Position numbers and translations under genes: made by a program
The notes under the pieces: model-generated
The model's database searches: none
Told to the model about the DNA's origin: nothing
Seen by the model: only the letters and a program-made list of their open reading frames with translations
Origin: Streptomyces sp. CB02056
Lineage (GTDB): Bacteria > Actinomycetota > Actinomycetes > Streptomycetales > Streptomycetaceae
Reading direction: 5' to 3'
NCBI RefSeq assembly: GCF_001905545.1
Contig: NZ_LIPD01000001.1
Coordinates: 1-64,000, forward strand
Length of the DNA: 64,000 bases
Shown: positions 16,733 through 23,251 of the stretch, piece by piece
Position numbering within the stretch: the stretch's first letter is position 1
Layout: every line of letters begins with the position of its first letter

Positions 16733-16959
16733 CCAAGCAGGGGCGGGGGAGGGGCGCCACCGGTTTGTCGGGGCGGGCCGCGGCTCCTCCGGGCTCGGCG
16801 CCGCCCGCGCGTCGCCGTTCCGGGGGCCGATTGTTGCCGAACGCTTACCCGCCCGCAGCGATCTTGTGCGGCCGCGGCGTGCATGCTGAAGCCTTTACAG
16901 CTCTGCCGAGGGGGACGGCGGACGTCTGCACGAGGCGAGGCAAGGGGGAAGACAGGCCG

Positions 16960-17865
16960 ATGAGGCTCTGCTTTCTGGTGGAGGAACACTACCGGCACGA
17001 CGGCATGCCGCTCGACGTGGCACGCCAACTCACCGCGTGGGGGCACCGGGTGGACGTGCTGCGCCCCGGGGACTCGCTGCTGGCGATCTCCGAGGAGGTC
17101 CGGGCCGGCAGCCACGACGCCTGGGTGCTCAAGACCGTGTCCGGCGGCCCCGGGCTGACCCTGCTGGAGTCGGCCGCTGCCGTCGGCCTCACCACGGTGA
17201 ACGACGTGCGCTCGATCCGGGGGGTCCGGGACAAGGCGCTCGCCGCGGTCATCGGCCGCACCCGCGGCCTGCCCGTCCCGGTGACGTACGCGGCCGCGCG
17301 CTGGGAGCGGCTGGCGGAGATCCCGGCCGCCGAGTACCCGCTGGTGGTCAAGCCCGCCGACGGCAGCTCCGGGCGCGCCGTGCGGCTGGTGCGCAGCCCC
17401 GAGCAGCTGCTGGAGGTGGGTCCGGAACTGGCGGGGGAGGGGCTGCTGATCGCGCAGCCGTACGTACCCAACTCCGGGACCGACCTCAAGGTGTACTGCG
17501 TCGACGGCGAGCTCTTCGCGACGGAACGTTCCTCCCCGCTGCACCCCGGGCAGGGCGTGCGCGAGCGGCAGGTGCCGCTGCCGGGGAGCGTCGCGCGGAT
17601 CGTGGCGCAGGTCGGCGAGGTGTTCGGGCTGGACCTGTACGGGGTGGACGTGCTGCTGGGGCCGGACGGGCCGGTGGTGGTGGACGTCAACGACTTCCCG
17701 AGCTTCCGGCAGGTGCCGGACGCGGTGGCCCGGGTCGCCCGGGCGGTGCTGCGGCTCGCGCGCAGCGGCACGGCCGTGTCGCTGCCCGCCGGGCCCGCCG
17801 AACTGGTGCCGGCGGGCGGCGACCCGTACGGCCAACGGGGCTTCGGTGAGGGGGAGTTGCTGTGA
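16960..17865 (+). CDS. ATP-grasp (RimK-like) ligase, first of a pair
   Basis: A 301-aa ATP-grasp protein. The pre-ATP-grasp region is MRLCFLVEEHYRHDGMP to about residue 100. The nucleotide-binding core includes YPLVVKPADGSSGRAVRLV (about 127-145), the ATP-contacting hinge LLIAQPYVPN, and the metal-binding end PVVVDVNDFPSFRQ (Asp/Asn, about 245). Such enzymes join a carboxylate to an amine through an acyl-phosphate. The stop overlaps the next ATP-grasp gene (GTGA). The start has GGGGGAAGA upstream. Substrates are unknown; homologues are sometimes labelled alpha-L-glutamate ligase. Confidence 0.8.
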   Translation: MRLCFLVEEHYRHDGMPLDVARQLTAWGHRVDVLRPGDSLLAISEEVRAGSHDAWVLKTVSGGPGLTLLESAAAVGLTTVNDVRSIRGVRDKALAAVIGRTRGLPVPVTYAAARWERLAEIPAAEYPLVVKPADGSSGRAVRLVRSPEQLLEVGPELAGEGLLIAQPYVPNSGTDLKVYCVDGELFATERSSPLHPGQGVRERQVPLPGSVARIVAQVGEVFGLDLYGVDVLLGPDGPVVVDVNDFPSFRQVPDAVARVARAVLRLARSGTAVSLPAGPAELVPAGGDPYGQRGFGEGELL

Positions 17866-18683
17866 AGGTCGGGCTGATCACCGGCGACCCGGGGCACCCG
17901 GTGCTGGCGGCCGCCGCCGAACTGCTGGTGCGCCGGGGGCACGAGGTCGCGGCCGTCCCGCCCGCGGGGCCCGTGGCCGGGCTCGCGGACGTCTACCTGC
18001 TCAAGGCCCGTACGCCGCAGGCACTGGCGCTGGCGGGGGAGTTGGAGCGGCGGGGCGCGCCGGTGGTCAACTCGGCGGCGGCCACCGGGCTGTGCCAGGA
18101 CCGGGTGCGGATGGCCGAGCTCGCCCGCGCCGCCGGGCTGCCCTTCGCGGCCACCGACGCGGTCGGCCTGCTGGGTGAACTCGCCGACCCGGCCTACCCG
18201 TTCGTGGTCAAGAGCCGGCACAGCAGGCGGCACGACCTGGTCGCCCGGGTGGACGGGCCGGCCCGGCTGCGCGAACTCGCCGAGCGCTGGCCCGGGGAGC
18301 CGGTCGTCACCCAGCCGTTCGTCCCGGGGACCGGCTGGGACCAGAAGCTGTGGGTCGTCGACGGACAGGTGTTCGCGGCCCGGCGGCAGTCCGAACTCGC
18401 CACCGGCACGGGGAAGTCGGGGCGGGCGGAGGACTGGGAGCCGTCCGCCGGGCGGGCGGCGCTCGCGCTGCGCGTGGGCGAGGTGTTCGGGCTCGACGTG
18501 TACGGGGTCGACCTGCTCGACGGGCCCGCCGAGCCGGTCATCGTGGACGTCAACGCCTTCCCGGGGGTCCGGGGCCGGGCCGGCGCGCCGGAGGCGCTCG
18601 TGGCGCTGGCGCTGCGGGTCGGGGCGGAGCGGGGGCGGGGGCGCTCGCTCGCGGGGCTCGGGCTCGGGAGGGACGCGGGGTAG
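17862..18683 (+). CDS. ATP-grasp (RimK-like) ligase, second of a pair
   Basis: A 273-aa ATP-grasp homologue of its upstream neighbour, co-translated through a 4-bp overlap. Visible elements are YPFVVKSRHSRRHDLV (about residues 110-125), VVTQPFVPGTGWDQKLWVVD and PVIVDVNAFPGVRG (about 225). The phosphate-binding loop lacks the Gly-rich GSSG stretch present in its partner (SRHSRRHD instead), so ATP binding may be altered. The two may act as a heteromer or perform successive ligations. Neither neighbour supplies a pathway context. Confidence 0.75.
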   Translation: MKVGLITGDPGHPVLAAAAELLVRRGHEVAAVPPAGPVAGLADVYLLKARTPQALALAGELERRGAPVVNSAAATGLCQDRVRMAELARAAGLPFAATDAVGLLGELADPAYPFVVKSRHSRRHDLVARVDGPARLRELAERWPGEPVVTQPFVPGTGWDQKLWVVDGQVFAARRQSELATGTGKSGRAEDWEPSAGRAALALRVGEVFGLDVYGVDLLDGPAEPVIVDVNAFPGVRGRAGAPEALVALALRVGAERGRGRSLAGLGLGRDAG

Positions 18684-18730
18684 AGCCGACCCGGGCCGAT
18701 GGCCTGGGGCGTCCGGCCCGCCGGGGTCGT

Positions 18731-18736
18731 TAGGCT
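18731..18736 (+). promoter_or_regulatory. -10 box upstream of the rRNA methyltransferase gene
   Basis: TAGGCT in GTCGTTAGGCTGG fits the TANNNT -10 pattern and lies 48 nt before the TTG start, leaving a short leader with AGAGAAGACG as a weak ribosome-binding site. The -35 is not clear. Confidence 0.35.
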
Positions 18737-18784
18737 GGCTGGCGCCCCGACCGGCCGGGGCGTACGGCGAGAGAAGACGAAACC

Positions 18785-19624
18785 TTGCTCCAGGACATCG
18801 AGCGCTACCTGGCCTGCCCGCACTGCGCGCAGGCCCTCACCCGGCACGACCGCAGCCTGCGCTGCCCGGCCGGGCACAGCTTCGACCTCGCCAAGCAGGG
18901 CTACGTCAGCCTCCTCGCCGGCGACGCCCACACCGGCACCGGGGACACCGCCGAGATGGTCGCGGCCCGCGCGGACTTCCTCGCCGCCGGGCACTACCGG
19001 CCGATCGCCGAGGCGCTGGCGGAGGCCGCCGCCGCCGCCGTCGCCGGTGCCTCCGACGGCCTGGTCGCCGACCTCGGCGCCGGCACCGGCCACTACCTGG
19101 CGCACGTCCTGGACGCCCTGCCCGGTACGGTCGGCGCGGCCCTGGACATCTCCAAGTTCGCGCTGCGCCGGGCCGCCAAGGCGCACCCCCGGATCGGCGC
19201 CGTGGTGTGCGACGCCTGGCGCCCGCTGCCGCTGCGGGACGCCTCGGCCGAGCTGATGCTCAACGTCTTCGCACCGCGCAACGGGCCGGAGATCCGCCGG
19301 GTGCTGCGCCCCGGCGGCACCCTGCTGCTGGTCTCGCCGACCGCCCGCCACCTGCGTGAACTCGTCGGCGCGCTGGGGCTGTTGTCGGTGGACGAGGAGA
19401 AGCAGCGGCGGATCGACGAGAAGCTCGGGCCGTACCTGGAGCCCGCCGGGCGGCGCGAGGTCGAGTTCACCCTGCGGCTCGGCCCGCAGGACGTGCGCAC
19501 CGTCGTCGGCATGGGGCCGAGCGCCTGGCACACCGACCCGGAACGGCTCGCCGCCGCGCTCGCGGAACTGCCGGAGCCGGTCGAGGTGACGGCCTCGGTG
19601 ACGGTGGCCGCGTACCGGCGCTGA
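18785..19624 (+). CDS. RlmA-type 23S rRNA (guanine-N1) methyltransferase
   Basis: A 279-aa SAM-dependent methyltransferase beginning with a zinc-binding module: CPHC, then RCPAGHSFDLAKQGYVSLL (about residues 10-45). This is the signature of RlmA/TlrB enzymes, which methylate G745 or G748 of 23S rRNA; Gram-positive members usually act on G748, which can reduce tylosin sensitivity. The SAM-binding loop is VADLGAGTGHYLAHVLDAL (about 98-116), and NVFAPRNGPEIRRVLRPGG follows. TTG 18785 gives the expected N-terminus. G748 is a family-based inference. Confidence 0.85.
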   Translation: MLQDIERYLACPHCAQALTRHDRSLRCPAGHSFDLAKQGYVSLLAGDAHTGTGDTAEMVAARADFLAAGHYRPIAEALAEAAAAAVAGASDGLVADLGAGTGHYLAHVLDALPGTVGAALDISKFALRRAAKAHPRIGAVVCDAWRPLPLRDASAELMLNVFAPRNGPEIRRVLRPGGTLLLVSPTARHLRELVGALGLLSVDEEKQRRIDEKLGPYLEPAGRREVEFTLRLGPQDVRTVVGMGPSAWHTDPERLAAALAELPEPVEVTASVTVAAYRR

Positions 19625-19681
19625 GCCCCACGTTGGGATGAATCTGCCGCGCAGGCACGTTTCTGCCGGTCGGCCTGCGGC

Positions 19682-19687
19682 TAACGT
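19682..19687 (+). promoter_or_regulatory. -10 box for a probable leaderless ATPase transcript
   Basis: TAACGT ends 7 nt before GTG 19695, favouring that codon over the upstream in-frame ATG at 19638, which would lie ahead of the promoter. Confidence 0.4.
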
Positions 19688-19694
19688 CCGACAG

Positions 19695-21191
19695 GTGAAC
19701 CGCGACGCCACCGTGCCCGCAGGGCCGTCCCACCTCCGACCGGGCGCCCCGGGGCCCGACCGGCCGCCCGTGCCGCGACCCACCGTCGAGGAGCTCCGAC
19801 TCACCTCGTTCAAGTCCTACCGGCGCGCGGTGCTGCCGCTCGCGCCCCTCACCGTGCTGCACGGGCCCGCCGGCGTCGGCAAGTCCAACGCCCTCGACGC
19901 GTTGGCCGTGCTGTCCCGGCTCGCCCTCGGCGAGGAGATCGCCGACTCGCTGGACGGACTGCCCGAGCGCACCGGCCCGCTCGCCGCACCCGTCCGCGGC
20001 GGCCTCGACGGGTGCGTCCCGCACGGGCGGCACGCGATCAACCTCGGCTGCACCGTCCGCTCGCCGCACGGCCTGATCCGGCTCGACGTGGTGGTCCGCA
20101 CCGACGGCCCGGTCCGGATCGCCCGGGAGTCGCTCACCCTCGACGGCCGGACCCTGATGGACACCGGCGAGCAGGACGTCCGCAACCGGCGGGTCAACGT
20201 CTGCTGGCACAACGACACCCGCCAGGGCGACATCCGGGCACCGTTCCCCAGCGGCACGATGATCACCGCACAGCTGCCGCTGCGGGTCGCGGGCTCCTCG
20301 GCCGGGGAGTGCCTCGTCCTCGCCGCCACCGAGGACCTGCTCACCGCGCTGCGCGAGGTCTTCCCGCTGCACCCCGTCCCCGCGCTGATGCGAGGCTGGG
20401 CCCGGGCCGACCCACAGGCCCGGCTGCGCAGCAACGCCGCCAACATCTCCGCCGTCGTCGCCCGGCTGAGCAACGAGTGCCCGCGCCGGTACGGGCAGCT
20501 GCTGCGCGCCGTGCAGGCCGCCGCTCCGCACCCGCTGCTCGGGCTCACCCTGGCCGAGCGCGAGAGCGCGGGCGTCAAGCGGGTCCTCGCCGTCTTCGAC
20601 GAGGGCGTCCTCGGACGCACCGGGGCCGACCAGGCCTCCGACGGCATGCTGCGCCACCTCGCCTTCGCCGCGGTGCTGCTGACCGGGGCCGGGGTGCTCG
20701 ACCTCGACGTGGCCGCCGAGGTGCCCTGGGCGCACCGGCAGCTCACCGTGCTGGCCGAGGACCTGGGGGCGGGGCTCTCCGCCGAGCAGACCGGCACGCT
20801 GCTGCGGCTGGCGCGGGAGATGGCGGAGCGCAGCCAGCTGCGGGTGGTCGCGGCCCTGCAGGAGCCGGCGGCGGCGCGGGAGGTGCTGGGTTGCGGGCCC
20901 GGGGGCGGGGTGGTGCTGGTCGAGTGCCGGCGGGACCCGGACTCGGGGTTCACGGTGCTGCGGCCGGAGACGGCGCGGGTGCCGCTCCAGGGCGGGCGCG
21001 GGGAGGCGGCCGGGGGCGCGGCTGGTGCGGTGGACGGGGAGGCGGCCGGGGAAGCGGTCGGCTTGGAGGCGGAAGCGGGCGGGGGCGGGTCGGAGGAGCC
21101 GGCGGGGGCGGCCGGATTCGCGGGGGGCGGCGGGGTGTCCTCGGTGGGCGGTGGGGCGGCGGGCCGGGATGCGGTAGACCTGGAGGGGTGA
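19695..21191 (+). CDS. AAA-family ATPase (OLD/RecF-like head domain)
   Basis: A 498-aa P-loop ATPase. An Ala/Pro-rich 30-residue N-terminus precedes LRLTSFKSYRRAVLPLAPLT and the Walker A GPAGVGKSN (Lys63). The distal half contains the signature-like GADQASDGMLRHLAFAAVLL and LDVAAEVPWAHRQLTVLAEDL, as in AAA_21/OLD-type proteins that act on DNA ends. The last 70 residues are a Gly/Ala/Glu-rich, probably disordered tail. The stop overlaps the MazG-like gene (GTGA). No nuclease domain is visible; the role is unknown. Confidence 0.75.
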   Translation: MNRDATVPAGPSHLRPGAPGPDRPPVPRPTVEELRLTSFKSYRRAVLPLAPLTVLHGPAGVGKSNALDALAVLSRLALGEEIADSLDGLPERTGPLAAPVRGGLDGCVPHGRHAINLGCTVRSPHGLIRLDVVVRTDGPVRIARESLTLDGRTLMDTGEQDVRNRRVNVCWHNDTRQGDIRAPFPSGTMITAQLPLRVAGSSAGECLVLAATEDLLTALREVFPLHPVPALMRGWARADPQARLRSNAANISAVVARLSNECPRRYGQLLRAVQAAAPHPLLGLTLAERESAGVKRVLAVFDEGVLGRTGADQASDGMLRHLAFAAVLLTGAGVLDLDVAAEVPWAHRQLTVLAEDLGAGLSAEQTGTLLRLAREMAERSQLRVVAALQEPAAAREVLGCGPGGGVVLVECRRDPDSGFTVLRPETARVPLQGGRGEAAGGAAGAVDGEAAGEAVGLEAEAGGGGSEEPAGAAGFAGGGGVSSVGGGAAGRDAVDLEG

Positions 21192-21682
21192 GCGAACGAG
21201 TGACGGGGCCGGCAGAGCCCACGGTGGATGTCCTGCGGCGGCGGTTGGTGGACTTCGCGTCGGCCCGGCGGTGGGAGCCCTTCCACACCCCGAAGAACCT
21301 GGCGGCGGCGCTGAGCGTGGAGGCGGGGGAGCTGCTGGAGATCTTCCAGTGGCTGACGCCTGAGCAGGCGGCCGCGGTGATGTCCGACCCGGAGCGCGCG
21401 CACCGGGTGCACGACGAGGTCGCGGACGTGCTGGCGTACCTGCTGCAGTTCTGCACGGCGGTCGGGGTGGATCCGCTGGAGGCCCTGGCGGCCAAGATCG
21501 AGCGGAACGAGCTCCGCTTCCCGGTGCCGACGGACGCGGGCGCCGCCGGCCAGGACGCGTCCGACGCCGACCAGGGGGCGGGCGGTGCCGACCCAGGGGC
21601 GGTCGAGGCCGCCGGGAGTGTGGCCCGCGCGCCCGAGAGGGCGACCTCCGTCAACCCGGACGTGGACGACCAACCCGTGTGA
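21188..21682 (+). CDS. MazG-like nucleotide pyrophosphohydrolase
   Basis: A 164-aa protein co-translated with the AAA ATPase. Residues 10-115 match the all-alpha NTP-PPase fold: WEPFHTPKNLAAALSVEAGE, then LLEIFQWLTPEQ and VHDEVADVLAYLLQF. This gives the metal-binding pattern ExxE...ExxD (EAGEL and DEVAD). Such enzymes hydrolyse noncanonical or surplus (d)NTPs to monophosphate and pyrophosphate. The C-terminal 50 residues are polar and low in complexity. Pairing with an AAA ATPase hints at a nucleotide or DNA quality-control role. Confidence 0.82.
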   Translation: MSERVTGPAEPTVDVLRRRLVDFASARRWEPFHTPKNLAAALSVEAGELLEIFQWLTPEQAAAVMSDPERAHRVHDEVADVLAYLLQFCTAVGVDPLEALAAKIERNELRFPVPTDAGAAGQDASDADQGAGGADPGAVEAAGSVARAPERATSVNPDVDDQPV

Positions 21683-21692
21683 GGGACGAAAG

Positions 21693-21719
21693 TTATCCAC
21701 AACCCCGGACTTGTCCACA
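21693..21719 (+). promoter_or_regulatory. pair of DnaA boxes
   Basis: TTATCCACA (21693-21701) is the classical DnaA box, and TTGTCCACA (21711-21719) is the form preferred in Streptomyces. Both lie on the same strand, 18 bp apart start to start, in the 161-bp gap before the DUF6099-like gene. They may titrate DnaA or regulate the downstream promoter; two boxes alone do not make an origin. Confidence 0.65.
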
Positions 21720-21843
21720 GCTTCTGACAACGTGGATGCGCGCTCGCGCACTTCCTCGCACGCTTTCGCCGTGACCAGCCGTCACCACGCGGACCGCCCC
21801 TCCCGGCGGCCCGGGTCGACGGCGACAGCGAGCGGGAGGAGCG

Positions 21844-22569
21844 GTGGCCATGGAGGCGCTGCGACTGATCAAGACGGCCCGGTACGCCCTGGCCGAGGCC
21901 AGGCACGTACCGGACGTGCTGGCCGAGGCGCGGCAGGCCGCGCTGCTCACCGAGGCGGTGGGCGCCAGGCTGGCGGAGTCGGAGGACGAGGATCTCACCG
22001 GGCTGGGGCAGCAGCTGTCCGAGGCCGGGGCGCACGCGGCGGTCTGCCTGGACCGCTCCGTCGTCCGGGCCGCCCTGGTGAGCGGCGGCCGGGCCGCGCG
22101 GCTCACCGACCTGGGGGACTTGGCGCCGGCCCTGGGGGCGCTGGACGGGCTGCTCCAGGAGGTCGGCGAGACGCTGGTGGTGCTGGCCTGCGGGGCGGAC
22201 ACCGAGAGCCTCTACTGGACGTGCATCGACGGTGTGGACGCGGTCTCGGAGTGCAAGGACCTGACGGTACGGCTGCGTGCGGCGGCGCTCCGGGCCGGGG
22301 CGGCGGAGCCCGCCGCGCTCGGCGGTGCGGAGCGGGAACGCGAGCGGGCGGGTGGCGGGGCGCCGTTACTGGTGGTCCGGCTCGGCCCTCCGGGCGAGAC
22401 CGGTCCGCCGGGCGGTGACGGTGGCGGTGCGGCGAGCGGCAGCCCGCCCTCCGGCGGCGGCCCGCCCGGTGCGGGCGGGCCGGCCGAGGAGGACCGGGTG
22501 GTCGGCTACCGGGCGCCCGGTGCGTCCGAGGCCTCGGACGCACCGGAGGTGTCCGTGCCGGTCGGATAG
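21844..22569 (+). CDS. DUF6099-like hypothetical protein
   Basis: A 241-aa protein. Residues 1-150 are helical (MEALRLIKTARYALAEARHV, LTEAVGARLAESEDEDLTGL) with VVLACGADTESLYWTCIDGVD near 110-130. The remainder is a Gly/Pro/Ala-rich tail. The N-terminal part matches my recollection of the Streptomyces family DUF6099, of unknown function. A second in-frame ATG lies two codons in. The last 64 bp are also coding on the other strand, sharing a 30-bp palindrome with the convergent small gene. The upstream gap carries two DnaA boxes. Confidence 0.65.
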   Translation: MAMEALRLIKTARYALAEARHVPDVLAEARQAALLTEAVGARLAESEDEDLTGLGQQLSEAGAHAAVCLDRSVVRAALVSGGRAARLTDLGDLAPALGALDGLLQEVGETLVVLACGADTESLYWTCIDGVDAVSECKDLTVRLRAAALRAGAAEPAALGGAERERERAGGGAPLLVVRLGPPGETGPPGGDGGGAASGSPPSGGGPPGAGGPAEEDRVVGYRAPGASEASDAPEVSVPVG

Positions 22570-22751
22570 GCGGTGGAGTCGGCGCCCCCGGGGACGGAGC
22601 CCTGGAGTTCGGCGAGGTCCGCGCTGACGGAGGCGAGCAGTTCCTGCATCTGCTCCAGCAGGCTCTTGGGGGTGGCGGGTCCGGCCGAGGTGCCGTCGGC
22701 CGAGCCCGTCGGGCTGCTCGGGAACTGCGGCGTGGCAGATGGTTCGGACAT
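22506..22751 (-). CDS. small hypothetical protein, convergent with DUF6099-like gene
   Basis: An 81-aa protein: a Ser/Pro/Thr-rich N-terminus, a central amphipathic helix (SLLEQMQELLASVSADLAEL, about residues 29-48) and a disordered Gly/Ser/Ala tail. The start has GAAGAGG at ideal spacing on the minus strand, which supports expression. Its 3' end overlaps the convergent gene by 64 bp and both encode GASEASDAP from the same palindrome. The function is unknown; the helix suggests oligomerisation. Confidence 0.6.
   Translation of the reverse strand: MSEPSATPQFPSSPTGSADGTSAGPATPKSLLEQMQELLASVSADLAELQGSVPGGADSTAYPTGTDTSGASEASDAPGAR
22517..22546. terminator. 30-bp perfect palindrome inside overlapping gene ends
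   Basis: CCGGTGCGTCCGAGG (22517-22531) is followed immediately by its exact reverse complement (22532-22546). It lies inside the coding sequence of both convergent genes and is read in equivalent frames, giving GASEASDAP on each strand. It could fold into a strong hairpin in either transcript and act as a bidirectional terminator or stability element. Confidence 0.7.
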
Positions 22752-23186
22752 TGCGGGACCTCTTCGGATCGGTGGTGCGGTGTAGGGCGGCCGACGGTGG
22801 CTCGGACCGCACGGCGGGAGGCGGCAGTGCCCGCTACCGGGGCACCCACCCCCGCCGTAGCACCCAACGAACCGGTCCGGATGCCGTCACCCGGACACCA
22901 CCCGATGCGGTCCAACTCCGCTGTGCGGTAAGCCTCCCGGGTGAGCCGGGGTTGCCGTCGCGGCGCCGCCTCGGCTAGGCGCGGCGCGGCCCGGGGAGCC
23001 TGAGCGGCGCGGACGGTGCGGGTGGACCGGGCGGCGCGGAGCGGGGGCGTGAGCGGCGATGCGGAGCGCGGCGCGGTCGAGCGCGCCCGGAAAGGAGCCG
23101 GGGATGATTCGGAGACGAGCAGGAGACGAACCGGAGACTGGCCGGGGGAGAACCCACCCCTTGCCACTCTCAACGTATAGCGCATG
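22752..23186. other. intergenic stretch before helR, no gene seen
   Basis: No credible reading frame or RNA was recognised on either strand. The sequence is GC-rich with short purine repeats (GGAGACGA-type, about 23103-23137). A TTGCCA at 23161 could be part of the helR promoter, but no matching -10 was found at normal spacing. Confidence 0.5.
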
Positions 23187-23209
23187 GGGGGTCTTGCGGC
23201 AAGGCCCCC
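23187..23209. promoter_or_regulatory. rifamycin-associated element (RAE)-like inverted repeat
   Basis: GGGGGTCTTGC-G-GCAAGGCCCCC is an 11-bp inverted repeat with one mismatch, centred at 23198, about 43 bp before the helR start. It closely resembles the RAE reported upstream of rifamycin-inducible inactivation and helR genes in actinomycetes. This supports both the gene assignment and rifamycin-inducible control. Confidence 0.7.
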
Positions 23210-23251
23210 GTGGTGGCGCACAATCGCAGGCCTCAGATCGGAGCTGATGCC

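Noticed and set aside
19638..19694. Upstream ATG as the start of the AAA ATPase
   Set aside because: The -10 box TAACGT at 19682-19687 lies downstream of it and ideally precedes GTG 19695.
21693..21719. Chromosomal replication origin
   Set aside because: Only two DnaA boxes, with no dnaA/dnaN/gyrB neighbours and no extended box cluster.
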